Part shown: piece after piece, positions 34,708 through 47,410 of the stretch | Layout: every line of letters starts with the position of its first letter | Position numbering within the stretch: position 1 is the first letter of the stretch | DNA from: Iris pallida | Taxonomy: Eukaryota; Streptophyta; Magnoliopsida; Asparagales; Iridaceae | Length of the DNA stretch: 64,000 bases | Direction: 5' to 3' | Assembly (NCBI GenBank): GCA_029216955.1 | Contig: JANAVB010010791.1 | Coordinates: forward strand, 10,485,086 to 10,549,085 | Position numbers and translations under genes: made by a program | The notes under the pieces: model-generated | Told to the model about the DNA's origin: nothing | Seen by the model: only the letters and a program-made list of their open reading frames with translations | The model's database searches: none

Positions 34708-37700
34708 TGTAGCACCCAGTTTCCCAAATGAGGATAATTTTGAAATTTCGTATTTATAGTTATTTTAATAATGATATTTAATTCATGATATAATTTTTGG
34801 TGATTTTAAATTATTTTAAAATTATTTAAATCAATGACTTGTGGTTTTGACGTTTTGCTAGTGAAACCCTAGAGACTGTTTGACCTAGTGCCTAACCATG
34901 TGATTATGATATTTTAATGTCATTTTTGGCTTAAGGATATTTTTGTATTTGACATCTTCGAATTATTTTGATATTTTTTTATTATTTATGATATTATTTT
35001 GGGGTTATTTGAGTCGGGTTCGAATTTCAACACAATCCGACTTGAAACGGGGACCCGGGGGTAGTTTGACTCTAGTGGGACCTACACACTAGTTAGGCAT
35101 GGCCTACATGATATTAAATTTAGTCCCCATGATAGAAATATTTTAGTTAGGTTAGACTAATTATTATGGATAAGGTTAGTGTGATTAGAGACTTTAGAAT
35201 GACTAATTTAGCCCCAACCAATTAGCCCTTTCCTAATACTCATAGAATAGGTTAGTGAGGGCATTTTGGACCTTACCATAATAGGACAAATAGCCCCATA
35301 TGGCCCGCAACTTTGTGAGAGGATAGGCTCAAGTTCATTTCATTATTCTCATCCACACTCTCTCTCTTGTTCTTCCCCAAATTCCTAGAGAGCAATTCCT
35401 AGCAATTTCTCCACCAAATCCTTCCATTTTGCCACCAAATCTTCTTCTTTCCTTCTCCATTCTATCCAAGGAGGAAGCTATCCAAGTTTGGGAGGATTCG
35501 GAGCTCGTTCGTGTCCTTTTGGAATCTCTACGTGTCGGTGTCGCTCTGGGAAGGCTTTTCTTCGATTCGATCTACCGGGAGGTATAAATCCCTTCTCCTT
35601 TTCATTTTCTCATACATATAGGTCTATTTTGAACCCATAGGAATGATCCCCATGGTTGTATCTCTATTTGTGTCCATTTCGTGTCCATTTGGAGGTCATA
35701 GGAGTGTCCTTTGTGTTGTGGTTGTGTCCATGTGGGAAAATCCCAAATTTGGACACACTATGTGTTGTTGTTATGTATGAAAGAATTATTACATGTTTAA
35801 TCTCATATTTTTGTATTGGAGTTGTGTTCTATAGTGTCTCATATATATATATTAGTGTAGAGAGTGAGTTCTTGATATATTATGTTATATACTTGTGTTC
35901 TTTTGTCTCAAACTATCCAAATTCGTCATGATTTTTATCCACGTTTTTAATTTCAGCCCTAACTTAGAAATGTCATAACTTCTAGCTCAAAGCTCGGTTT
36001 AATCTCCCGTTTTTTTTAAAAGAAGCGTATTGAAGTTATCTTCCCAAAAACATGTATTAATAGGCCTAATTCTTTCTGTAACTTTCTAAAGAATTATTTG
36101 AGTGTCAGCTGTACAAAAGACAAACGCGTTCTCGGTGTTTTCGCGATTTCGGAAGTTTCCGGAAACGAAAACGCGATCCGTTTGAAGTTTCGGAAAGCTA
36201 ACACATAGATCTATAACATACTTTAATTCTAGATTTTAATTCATGCTGAGATGGTACAATATTGATTATTAGTAGGAGTTACTATTCGGCATATGCATTT
36301 TGTGCACCCTTGATGTTCTATTTGATTTTAACCCATGTTAATGTATATACATTATGTAATTAAATAGAGAATGCAAGCATGAGTAAATGTTTAAATTAAT
36401 GTATGAGGTGTAAGTATCCTATCTAATGTAAGCATGTATAAGTATGGCTTGTAATGAATATGTAGGTTCCATAGTATGTAATATATGGTGCATATAGTGG
36501 TGCAAGAGAATAAATGAATGATGAATGAATGCAAGTATGAATGTAATGTAATAATAGATGTAATGTATGCAATATACAAGTTAATGAGATGTAATGTTCT
36601 ATGTTAACACAAATCCTATATTACTTCATGTACCCCCTTACACTATGTTGACACTATCACACTTGACACTTTGTTCACTTATACTTTGACACTCTTTGAT
36701 ATGTACACACTATGTATGCCCATTTAACCCTCACTTTCCCCTTTGTCATGTTCACATACACACACATAGCCTCTTAAATAAGTATTTATGAATATAGTTA
36801 ACTTAGCTATGTATGTATATTATATATATGTTAGCATATTGTGTTGTAATATATAAGTTTATATAACCATTTGAAATGCCAAGATTATAGATCTAATGTT
36901 GAATACCAATATATGCATGTGTATATATGTGTAGACATATATAGCTTAAAGTAATAGATTACCTAGTGTATATCCAATGTGAATTTTTGCCTATTTGAGT
37001 ATTGAATAATTGCATGTTATATAGAGTTGGGTGTATGTTGGCTTGTATAGCCTTGTATTGATGTGTGGTTGCTAGGATAGTCTTGGTTAGGCCTAGTAAG
37101 ACTTGCTGGGTTAGGACATGACCTAGTTTGACCTAGTTTGACTAGTGCAGTTGACCAGAGTTGACCAAGGGTTGACTTTGGCCTAGTTTGACCTAGATTC
37201 ATGTAGAATGCATTGTAGTACTTTATATTAGCCTTCTGGACATGTTGTGACTTGTGCTGTTCTAATTAGGAGCCAGACACCTCTTCTCGGACAATATCTT
37301 TACCTTAGACATTCAGATATCAGGCGAGTACATTCTCTGATTATTTCATATCTTGTTTAGGATTATATTTCCTGCTTTAGATTACTTTACATGATGCTGA
37401 CACGTTGGAAACACGGATTAGTACTATATGGATCTTGTTGTGCGATGTTATCCCCTTAGCGGATACATCGAGTATTCGTGTTCGTGTACTTTATCGTGAG
37501 CATCGTGTACTCCTTGTATTCGTGACATTCGTGTACAAATCGTGTAAAATCGTGTATATTCATGTATTCACATGATCTCGTGTGCGACTATACTTCGTGT
37601 GCAATAACATATCATATCTAGATTCTTGTGTATTGATTGGAGCGGGGGAGTAGAAGTGGTTATGTAATCAATCCAGTAGATTACTCGTGTACAACCTCTG

Positions 37701-38337
37701 TAGATTACTCGTGTACAACATCGTGCCGTTTACATAACCATCTTGTGCTCTGAATCACTACTCACTGATAGTTCTCTATATAGTGTAGCTATTTACTTAC
37801 AGTCTCTCTCTTTTTCATCATATTATTTCTTCAGATCCTGTATCTTACTCTCTAGCATGTTTATATTTCCTAACCTGTTATGATATTATTGAGATGTACT
37901 GTACTCGTTCCTGTCCTGACTGGACCCGTTGATAAATTTTACAGATAGCTTGGAGATTGCCTGCTAGCCTAGAGGAGACACATTAGAGGTTGTTTAGTTA
38001 GCTATTTTCAATTGTCTGGAGTTGTATTTACTTTATGGATTACTGTATCTGAGTTTGGAGATTTGAGATGTATTTTTGGATTTGTGTATCTTAGACACTT
38101 AGATTTCTCTCTGTTGTACCTCTTTTGGATTTTATGTTTCATCTATCCTTATCATGCTCTATCTTAGATGTGATTGAGTCTGTATCTGCTATGTCACCCC
38201 CATTCGGGGAGTATAAACTGTTTAGCCTTATACTGTTAGATGCATGAGACCTAGGACAGCGTTCTATCGCTGACACGGCGATGTAGGCTGGACGTACACA
38301 CTTCTCGTGCCCTAACTCTAGGGTGCGGGTCGTGACA
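34708..38337 (+). repeat. Element E 3' LTR
   Basis: This 3630-bp LTR ends GGTCGTGACA and is followed by the target duplication CTTCG. It lacks about 20 bp of the TA run and about 20 bp near 36312 compared with the 5' LTR. It is otherwise collinear. Confidence 0.93.
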
Positions 38338-38342
38338 CTTCG

Positions 38343-39873
38343 AGCCGTAGAGAACTCTGCTGTCCCCAAGTCTGGCAGAGGATAACATTACGATGCTGGA
38401 CTTGCAGGGACAAAGAGCGACTCTATGCGCCCCAAGAAGAAGCCGAGCACTCCTGTGGCCAAATCTGCCAACCACATGCAGGAGGCTCATGCGGGTGGAT
38501 CTACCAGCCGCATGAAGAAAGTCTATGCGGCCAGATCATCCAGCCGTATGAAGAATACTCATGCGGCTGAGACTCCCAGCCGCATGAAGAAAGCCTATGC
38601 GGCTACGTCTGCCCCGCACGGCTCTGTCTTCGATCGCCTGTCTTATGGTCTTGATCTCTTGTGCTCCCAAGAAGATATGTCTGACTCTCTTCCGTATCAC
38701 TTAGACTCTTCCTACTATGTGCCCTTACACACTAGAGCGAAGAAGTCTAAAGCAGCGCGAGCCTGGCGAGTTCGGTCCGCTAATCTGACTTCTGACCATC
38801 CGAGCGTTTTGTATACTGTTACGCGGGCCTCGGATGGGAAGTTGTACAGAACCACTCGAGTCTAGCCCCCGGCGGCAGACGGACAGAGAGGTTCACAAAA
38901 GTCTCCCAAAATCCCGGAAGCAAACATGGTCGGTCCAAACCCATCTGACTTGCGTGAGGCCATCCTCCACAAATGTAAGGAAAGAGAAGACGCATCGGGG
39001 TACAAAGAGTCCCCCCACGGACGTCACTGTACCCAAATCATCGTCAACTGCTGCTGCAATAGCGCGACGGTACGAGAAGACCGGCAGTCTGTATTTCAAA
39101 TACTGCAACAACCATCTTCAGAAGACGAGACACTTCCCGTCGTCTCCTACAACTCTGCTCGGAAAGTCCCCGCCAATGGGAAGGAGAAGAAGACCAGCGC
39201 CCCTAGCACAAAGATATCAACCACTATGAATAAAAGATTGTCATCTAAGCGGGTGCCTGCCACCGGAGTTTTCTAAGGTACCCGTTCCAAGACGAAATCT
39301 GCTACAGTGGGAGACTCGTCGTTCACATCACTGGAGGTTGCTGGGATTGGGGGTAGCGTTCCTCCGAACCTCCACGATAATCCGATCTTCCAAGAAGACG
39401 AGCCGGGGGAAACAACTCTCCTATCAGATGCAGCAAACCCCGACGTCCCCGAGGACGTCCACAATTCCCAAGACGAGGTGAACTCGGAAACTGGGCTACT
39501 GTTCCTTCTGAGTCCGAACCAGAGGCGAACATTCCCCCATATCCCGATGACTTCTCACTACAGGGGTATGATTCGGAGGGCGCGTCCTCCACTGTTCCTT
39601 CCATCTCTCCTTATGTAAAGACAGTGTTCATGACGGACAGCAACCAAGGTGTATCCAGTGATCGCCAATGCCTCGACACTCTAAAGGCCATACCGTATGC
39701 CTTGGTCAAGTCTGTGGACGAAATCAAAGCGGCCCTTCCTACTTTGCAACGAGGGACGCCTGGCCAAATAAGCATGGGCCCCGCGGTCAATACGGACTCA
39801 AATTCAGCAGCACCAAACCCGGGTAACAATCCTCCTGAAGTAACGGCCCCCACCACCGTAGACGAAGCCCGCT
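38343..39873 (+). pseudogene. Element B ORF1, 3' portion
   Basis: This continues ORF1 after element E. It begins with a repeat array in which four 12-residue units read like SRMKKAYAATSA (38470-38620), then VFDRLSYGLD and LDSSYYVPL, both shared with element A. A basic, Ser/Thr-rich tail follows, with CTQIIVNCCC conserved. Damage includes TAG at about 38863, TAA at about 39274 and a frameshift near 39490. At the end, SPYVKTVFMTDSN and KAIPYALVKSVDEIKAALPT form a segment that is deleted in A. No known domain is recognised. Confidence 0.7.
38470..38620 (+). repeat. Element B ORF1 coding repeats (36-bp unit)
   Basis: Four units carry AGCCGCATGAAG facing TATGCGGCT about 10 bp away, so each codes for SRMKK..YAA and forms a small inverted repeat. 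The first unit is the most degenerate. The word is the same as in the LTRs. Confidence 0.75.
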
Positions 39874-39875
39874 AA

Positions 39876-40909
39876 GCAAGAAGGGATGTCCAAGAGCTCC
39901 GAGCTATGTTTCACGCTCGAGAAAACTCTCAAGACCTCAGAATACGGAAACCGTATCCTGCTGCCTGGAGGGACGTTCCATTCCCACCAAGATATAAGCC
40001 GTTCAATATCAATCCTTATGACGGCAAGACCTCAGCAAGTCGGTACATCACTTATTTTGAGGTCACCACCGACCATCTGCCCCATGACGATGCTATTCTC
40101 ACACGATTATTCATCGGGGCATTGGAAGGGGTCGCCTTCGACTGGTACCGCAACCTGCCAGATAACTGCATCCACTCCTTCGTCGACTTCAAGCGCATGT
40201 TCTTGGAGAGGTTCTACGAAGTAGGGCAGGACATCACAATGTCCACCCTCATGGACGTTATCCAAGGGGAAAAAGAGCTAACAAAGAACTATATCGAGTG
40301 GTTTCGCCAAACCGCAATGAAGCTGCCATCTGGAAATTTGGATTCCTCCTTGATTGAAATTTGCCAAAAGAGACTGCTCCCAACAATCAGTCTCTGGATG
40401 GGAGAAAGTCAATTCAAAGACTGGAAGACGTTCATCATCAGTGCCACAAGCGTCGAAGAACGGTTGAAGAAGGCTCGCCAATTGGGACTGCACATCTCGG
40501 ACGGAGAGAACAAGGACAAGCGTCCTAACAACGACAATGGGGGTAGCCCCTCCAACAATCGGGACAGCAGGGGTAAGCAGGCTATGGTGGCCGACACCGC
40601 GCAGAAACCTGAGCCAAAGCCAGCAGACAAACAATGGCCCCAAATCACTTACTCCTTCGAAGACGGTCACGTCAAGCCCTTCTTGGACATGCTCATACAA
40701 GGACACAGAATTTAGCTTCCTCCACCAAGACGGGAATCGCGGCAGGCAGACATGGAGAACCCGAAGTACTCCCATTACCATCATTACGTCCACCATGCCA
40801 CACACGACTGCTACCAGCTAAAACGGTACATCCAAAACCTCATCGGTTCGAACGCACTGGCCATCGATTTTGAAGAGGTGACAGTAGCAGCCAATATGGT
40901 GTCAGTATA
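39876..40909 (+). pseudogene. Element B gag
   Basis: A retrotransposon gag core is visible as KPFNINPYDGKTSASRYITY, FIGALEGVAFDWYRNLP, FKRMFLERF and QGEKELTKNYIEWFRQ. It would form the particle that packages the RNA. After an in-frame TAG at about 40713 the frame resumes with KYSHYHHYVHHATHDCYQLK, which looks like a decayed zinc-knuckle-like motif of the Tat type (an expected Cys is now Ser and a Gly is now Val). Upstream, a TAA at about 39873 separates it from ORF1. This region is entirely missing in element A. Confidence 0.85.
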
Positions 40910-41549
40910 ATTCGGCAGCTTCCCTCCAACAGAAACTCAAGACGGTGTGGTCCCCATTCCTCTGGCGACAATGGAGATTGCTAATCTTCCACCTCCCCGA
41001 GATCAGGCTGCTAATCTAGTGCCCATCACCACATCATGAGGGGAGGTCATGTGGATCCATCCAGACTTGGTATCGGAAGTCACTCGGCCCACATCACCTT
41101 CCATCTGCAAGAAGAAGGATAGAAAAGTCAGGTCCTGTCGCACAATCTCGGCGGACATCGAAGAAGCTACAGCCGTCGTCACCCGGTCTGGGGCACAATC
41201 CCAACCTGTGGATGACAACCCAACTGAAGATCATCAGCCCGCCACAACCGACAAGCCTAGGCTGAGGGAAGCTCGCTTCGACAAATCCCTCTGAAAAGAG
41301 GCATCACAAGGGCTGGAGAAGCCCTACAACTTCGACATCTTAGCACAACTGGCCAACACACCGGCTAAGTTGTCATTATACGAGCTCCTGAGACTCTCCA
41401 AGGATGTTCGTGCGGCTTTGAGCGATGCACTCCAAAACGCCAACGCGTACCTCGCTCAGGTCAACCTCACAGGAGAGAACCCGCCTGCAGATCTCCAAGA
41501 CAGCGCCTATACGGAAGCAATGTCCAATATCGTCTTCACTCCGTAGGAC
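40910..41549 (+). pseudogene. Element B gag-protease linker
   Basis: This is a degraded coding segment with stops at about 41037, 41292 and 41545. The part FDILAQLANTPAKLSLYELL resembles the conserved segment before the protease in Ogre/Tat polyproteins. It is read in the plus direction, continuous with gag and protease. Confidence 0.6.
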
Positions 41550-43157
41550 ATGCTCATCAAAACTAATCTGTACGATCGCCCACTATACTACACTGGGTAC
41601 ATTGGCGACGTAAAGGTGGATCGAATGGGCATTGATCCTGGCTCTTCCATAAGCATTATCCCGAAGGGTCTGCTACATCACCTTCACATCCCAATGCATC
41701 GCCTGACACCTACAAGCACCGCCGTCAGCGGTTTTAATTCGGGCAGGAGCTACCCAATTGGGAAGATTCGTCTAAAGTGTCAGATTGGCGATCTCCAATC
41801 AGAAGTCACCTGCTACGTCATAGATGCAGACACTTCTTACAACATCCTCTTGGGGCACCCTTGGATACACGATTATATGATCGTGCCTTCCACGCTGCAC
41901 CAATGCTTCAAATATGTCGACAAATACGGCTTCGTAAGAACGGAGTTTGCTGATATCGATCCCTTCAAAGGGGTCGAATCCTACTACTTAGACTCCTGCC
42001 TATACGAAAAGACGAAGAGGCACCTTGATGAAGAAGATGTGCAAGCTCGTACCGAGACAGCCACAGGATCAGAAGAACCTATGACTATCCACCTCCAAGC
42101 TCGCAAACCTGGCAAGTCTGTACCCCTTACCGCCACTCTGCGTAAGGACGCAATCAGCCTCTCGGCACAAGAACAGCAGATGATAATCCGGCTGCCAAGG
42201 TCTGGCCAAGTGCCAAGACCCACAACAGAGCCACTGACAATCAGGCTGCCGAGAGTCGGCCAGTCTCAAACGGAGAAGCTCAATCCCTCCGACAAGCCAA
42301 TGACGATACGCCTTTCCAAGAAGGGTCGTCACCCCGATGCAAGGCCTGGAACTTCTAGCGAACCAACCACTCCCCGCCCCACATCGAGTACCAGACCGGG
42401 GGTCGCTAGTCTGCCAACAACTCCACGCTCTGCTCCACCAGCTGAACCTCTGACGATCAAGCTGCCCAGGTCGTCCTCTCAGTCTTTATTTACGCAGGGG
42501 GTAGCCGAAGAAGAACCGGAGCTGGCCAAGTATGTGGCCGCCCACACTGATGTTCCCTCTACAGATGATGTAATCTTCCTAGAAAAGATACCTTACTTCA
42601 TCAATAAAGGGCTATCTTTGAACTACCTCGAGGTCAATAAGCTATGTACAATGTATGCTATGGAACACGGTATAGGCACTCACCTACACACACAGGTGAC
42701 AAATGTGTACACCGCAATCCAGCTTACTCGAGCAGAAGACGCTTACCGCATAGTCGAGGGAGGGGACCATCCAATCATCTTCGGCCGGAAGGACGATCCG
42801 CATCCCTTCACCATAGAAGAAGTCGACCTTGGATCAGATGTCGGAAGACTGCCGCTGTATCTTTATAGCCCCCAATCCAAATATCTCATGCAGAAACAGG
42901 GGTATGATCTGGAGATAATGCCAGGCTTGAACTACGGTACTGGACGACGATTTCCTTTGAAGCCACCTATCCCGGCAGGCAAACCATGGGACTACTATAG
43001 CAAGACTCGATGTGGATTAGGGTATGTAATACTACGACGACCCCTAAAAGCTCAGATGAAGAATGCGACTGGCATTCACATTCAACCGGGTCACCAACTT
43101 CTGACTCAGATACCAGCATCGGAGATGTATTCAGACAAGTCTTGTCAGTCAATATGA
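41550..43157 (+). pseudogene. Element B protease and protease-RT linker
   Basis: This is the longest open frame in B (535 codons). The retropepsin signature is MGIDPGSSISIIP at about 41629, followed by the flap and ILLGHPWIH. A linker then repeats a short motif like EPLTIRLPRxGQ five times (42080-42480). The tail holds KTRCGLGYV, similar to the Gly-rich segment found before RT in Tat elements. The protease cuts the polyprotein into its parts (family knowledge). The start listed is where the frame opens after a stop, not a true initiation site. Confidence 0.82.
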
Positions 43158-44427
43158 CATTCGCCGACGCTTATGAAGAAGACGAAGACATCCTCGAAAT
43201 CCTCGAGCTAGAGCCGTGGGCCCAGCAGTTGGACGCGTAATGGAAAAAGCGGTTCGAACTGAGAGAACCTCCTACTGAAGATGAGGTTATACAGGTCAAC
43301 CTCGGCAGCGAATCTTCCCCAAAACCAATCTTCGCCAGTAAAAGCTTAACAGAAGAAGAGCGAGAATCACTGCTGGAACTTGTCAAAGAATATATTGATG
43401 TGTTCGCCTGGAGCTATGAAGACATGTCGGTGTTAAATCCCGATATTACTCTTCATAAGCTCAACATTCGGCCAGATGCAAAGCCAGTCAAACAACAACA
43501 GCGACGCTTCCGCCCAGGCATCATGGATGCGATCGAGACCAAAGTCAACAAACTGATAGCCAGTGGCTTCATTCGTGAGAAACAACATCCGGATTGGGTC
43601 GCCAACATAGTACCCGTCCTCAAGAAGAATGGGAAGATTCGAATCTGCATCGACTTCCGCAATCTGAATGAGGCATGCCCCAAAGATGAATTCCCCCTCC
43701 CTATCACAGACATCATGATTGACAACACCTGCGGCTTCGAACGTATGTCATTCATGGATAGATTCTCGGGGTACGACCAATTCAAGATGTCTCCTGACGA
43801 CGAAAAACACACATCATTCCGAACACCAATCGACACATACTGCTACACAGTTATGCCTTTCGGTTTGAAGAATGCCGGCACTACATATCAAAGAGCCATG
43901 AGTATCATCTTCAGAGACCATTTACGCAAGACGGTGGAGTGCTACGTTGATGACATCGCCGTCAAGAGTCGCCGTAAGGAAGACCATCTGCACGATCTAA
44001 GGATGGCATTCGACCTGATGCGAGCGCACAATTTGAAGATGAACCCTACGAAGTCCTTCCTGGGCGTATCCAGCGGGAAGTTCTTGGGTTTCATCATCAC
44101 CGCCCAGGGTATCCATGTAGACCCCGAGAAGACAAGTCAATTATGGAGATGGGTCCCCCGAGAAATCTCCGCGAACTCAGAGGCCTTCAAGGGAGGCTAG
44201 CTTACAATAGGAGGTTCATTTCTAACCTCTCCGGGCGATGCCGACCATTCACCCACCTTATGAAGAAAGGCATCTCGTTCGTATGGGACGAAGAATATCA
44301 GCGGGCCTTCGACAACATCAAAGAATACTTGTCAAACCCTCCAGTCCTGGTGGCCCCGGTTGCTGGAAAACCATTCCTGCTCTACGTACGAGCAATTGAG
44401 CATTCCCTCGGAGCCCTGCTGGCATAA
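43158..44427 (+). pseudogene. Element B reverse transcriptase
   Basis: The frame shows RICIDFRNLNEACPKDEFPL, FMDRFSGYDQF, MPFGLKNAGTTYQRAMS and CYVDDIAVKS, so the catalytic YVDD is intact. A stop (TAA, about 43238) precedes the RT core, and a one-base loss near 44131 shifts the frame before NLRELRGLQGRLAY. The connection domain ends at GALLA with a TAA at about 44426. RT copies the element RNA into DNA. Confidence 0.88.
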
Positions 44428-45177
44428 AACAATGATACAGGCCATGAACAAGCCATATATTACCTCAGCCAAATGATGATTGGGCCAGAGCACCGATACA
44501 CTGCTGTGGAGAAGGAATGCCTTGTCCTAGTGTTCGCCATTCAGAAGACGTGGTTCTATATCACTGGACAAATGATACATTTGATCTCACGAGTCAACCC
44601 TCTCAGAGTTCTCATGACTAAACCAGGGGCACTCAGCTCTCGCCTCGCTACATGGGCAATATTGCTGTCCCCTTATCATATGATCTTCGTCCCACAAAAG
44701 GCTGTTAAATGTCAAGCCCTGACAGACTTTTTGGCAGCCCACCCGGGTTCGGAGTCATCCAGAATATACGAAGAAATCCCAGATGAGGTCGCCGACTCGC
44801 ATGCAACCTCTCACAATGATATATTACGAATGTTCTTTGACGACGCTTCGAGAACTGGACCCAAAGGCAACATCGTCGTCGGAGTTGGGGTGGTGCTGGT
44901 TTCTCCTTCCGGATTGGTGATTAACCACGCTTACTCTCTCACAGAACCCTGCTTTAATAATATGGCCGAGTACAACGCTTTGGTCATTGGCCTCCAACTT
45001 GCAAGGGAGCTGGGGGTAGAATATCTTGAAGCATATGGCAATTCTCAGTTAATCGTCAATCAGATCCGGGGCTCATACGAAGTTCGCCACGAAGACATGA
45101 TCCCCTATCACCAGATAGCGATCGACATCATCTCGTCGTTCGAGGGGTTCTTCATCGAACACGTTCCCAGACTTTGA
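44428..45177 (+). pseudogene. Element B RNase H and second (aRH-type) RNase H
   Basis: The first RNase H continues with HRYTAVEKECLVLVFAIQK. The second has MFFDDASRTG, NNMAEYNALVIG and AYGNSQLIVNQIRG, so one catalytic Asp has become Asn (GDS in element A, GNS here). The frame ends with TGA after HVPRL, at the same codon as in A. Two RNase H domains assign B to the Tat lineage. Confidence 0.87.
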
Positions 45178-46596
45178 AATATCGAAGCCAATGCCTTAGC
45201 AGGTCTGGCCGCCTCCCTAGCAGTGCCAACTCATACTCATCAATCGGTAGATGTGATAGGCCACGAACTGGTCTGCCCCAAGAACAACGTTCAATTCGTG
45301 GCGAGTTATTCCGCTCAGACGATCGATGATGTCCCAGATTGGAGATAACCATTCAATGACTTCGTCATCTACGACATCCTGCCCGAGAACCCGAAGGAAG
45401 CCACCTCCATCAGACGGCATTCTCTCAGATTCTTTTATGATACAGAGACGAAAATGCTGTATCGCCGATCCTATGATGGAGTATTACTTCGGTGTCTGTC
45501 GAACACAGAAGCCAAAAAAGCCGTGCGAGAAGCTCATGACGGTGTCTACGGGGCCCATCAGCCTGGCCCTAAATTACAAGGCCGTCTCCGTCGAATGGGC
45601 TATTACTGGCCCACGATGGTGGCAGATGCGATAGACTATACGAGAAAATACAAAGCCTGCCAAGTCCACACGGACTTCATTCACCAGCCATCCGAATTTC
45701 TACATCCAACAGTGGCATCCTGGCCCTTCGAAGCATGGGGAATGGACATCATCGGTCCAATTACCCTACCTTCCTTCCGATGATATCGCTTCATACTTGC
45801 GATCACGGACTACTTCTCCAAATGGGCAGAAGCTGTGCCACTTGCAGAAGTCAAAACCTCAAACGTGATCAGCTTCCTCAAGCATCACGTCATCTATCAT
45901 TTTGGACTGCCCCGAAGGATCATCCACGATAACGGTCCGCAGTTTGCAAGCCACGCCTTTTATCGATTCTGCGACAAGCACCGCATCCAGAATATTGCTT
46001 CGACGCCATACAACCCAGCAGCGAATGGGTTAGCATAAGCATTCAACAAAACCATCATCAAGTTACTCAAGAAGTTTGTATCTTCCAATAAACACGACAG
46101 GAACGAGAAGCTCGGTGAATATTTATGGGCGTACCGTACTACAGTCCGAACAGCTACCGCGAACACACCATTCTCTCTGGTGTACGGGAGTGAAGCAGTT
46201 CTCCCATTGGAGACTCAAATACCCTTACTCCGTGTTGCCCTCACTCATCAATTGACGACGGATGATAACTACCGACGTCGACTACAAGAGTTGGAGGCCT
46301 TAGATGAAAAGAGCCTCCTAGCTCAGCAAAGGATCGAACTATACCAAGCACGCATCTCTGGAGTCTTCAACAAGAAGGTTAAAATCAGAACATTCCAAGT
46401 GGGCGATCTTGTTCTGGCAGTCCGTAGGCCGATGGTCACGACTTACAAGACCGTCGGCAAGTTCCAGCCAAAATGGGAAGGTCCATTTATTATCGAGGCT
46501 GTATTCTCCAACGGAGCTTACCGCCTCGCAAAATAGAATAGGGATTTGCTCATGTTGCCCGTCAACGGCAAGTTCCTGAAGAAATACTATGTCTAG
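45178..46596 (+). pseudogene. Element B integrase
   Basis: The zinc finger HDGVYGAHQPG...CQVH and the core TDYFSKW and HDNGPQF are visible. The stretch expected to hold the catalytic Glu reads NGLA then TAA then AFNK, so that Glu codon has become a stop. Other stops are at about 45345 and 45781. The end VNGKFLKKYYV with TAG at about 46596 matches element A. Confidence 0.87.
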
Positions 46597-46605
46597 ACGA
46601 TAATT

Positions 46606-46880
46606 TTCCAGATCATCGAGTCATGTGCCCGCTGGTACCGCTGAACTCACATCTACAATTTTTCAGATCATTGAGTCACGTACCCGCTGGTACCGCTGAA
46701 CTCACACTCACCATTCTCCAGATTCTCGAGTCATGTACCCTCTCGTGCCGCTGAACTCACATCCATAACATCCCAGATTATCGAGTCATGTACCCGTTGG
46801 TTCCACTGAACTCATACTTTCGCAATATCGAGTCATGTACCCACTGGTGCCCCTAAATTCACATTTCGGTCACTCTTTCA
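46606..46880 (+). repeat. Element B 3' region: ~56-bp tandem repeats
   Basis: Five units have the core ATCGAGTCATGTACCCGCTG followed by GTACCGCTGAACTCAC. They are the reverse complement of the array at 8105-8430. Confidence 0.75.
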
Positions 46881-46994
46881 GATAGTAAGTCATGTACGAT
46901 CACACCTCTGAACTTTCATCCTGGAAGAGATCCTCCCTCATGATCTAATACTCGCACTCCTAGTGCACAAAAAGGGTAATCGATCCACAAATTG

Positions 46995-47410
46995 CCAAAA
47001 CGGTCATGTCCTCATTACCTCTGAGTCGTTTCACTTCCGCCAAAAACAAATCACCCCCTACATAGAACTTCCATGTCCTCATCACCTCTGAGTCGTTCTA
47101 TGTACCCCCTCTTTATTAAGCCCACTCCTGCCATGTCCTCATTACCTCTGAGTGGGAAGGCTCCGTAGAAGAAACCTTCATACCTGCCATGTCCTCATTA
47201 CCTCTGAGTAAGTATGTCGATTCCCTTTCAACCTATTATCTGTACCCACAACCGGAGTACGACAAGGATAATAGGTCCACAAATGTCCTCTGTTGACCAC
47301 AAATATCCTCCATGAATTTATTCCTGCCATGTCTTCAATACCTCTGAGTAGGAAGATTCCACGATGAAACCCTCATACTTGCCATATCCTTATTACCTCT
47401 GAGCAAATAT
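46995..47410 (+). repeat. Element B 3' region: interspersed 24-bp repeats
   Basis: CATGTCCTCATTACCTCTGA and variants recur about seven times, several preceded by CTGC. They interleave with the ~195-bp repeats on the right. Element A has the same word on the other strand. Confidence 0.75.

Larger units (their letters stand above)
27809..38337 (+). mobile_element. Element E: long-LTR non-coding (LARD-like) retrotransposon in element B ORF1
   Basis: The two LTRs (27809-31470 and 34708-38337, about 3.65 kb each) enclose a 3237-bp internal region with no recognisable gag or pol. A perfect duplication CTTCG flanks it (27804-27808 and 38338-38342). The polypurine-side word AATTTCGAGGACGAAATT before the 3' LTR matches Tekay/Del elements. 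LTRs longer than the internal domain, with nothing coded inside, fit the class of large retrotransposon derivatives, which depend on proteins of another element. The LTRs are highly similar and most visible differences are transitions. Confidence 0.9.

Noticed and set aside
46995..47410. Regularly recurring 24-bp direct repeats resembling a CRISPR array
   Set aside because: Spacing is irregular, the context is a plant retrotransposon 3' region, and no cas genes exist; they are element-specific repeats found also in A.
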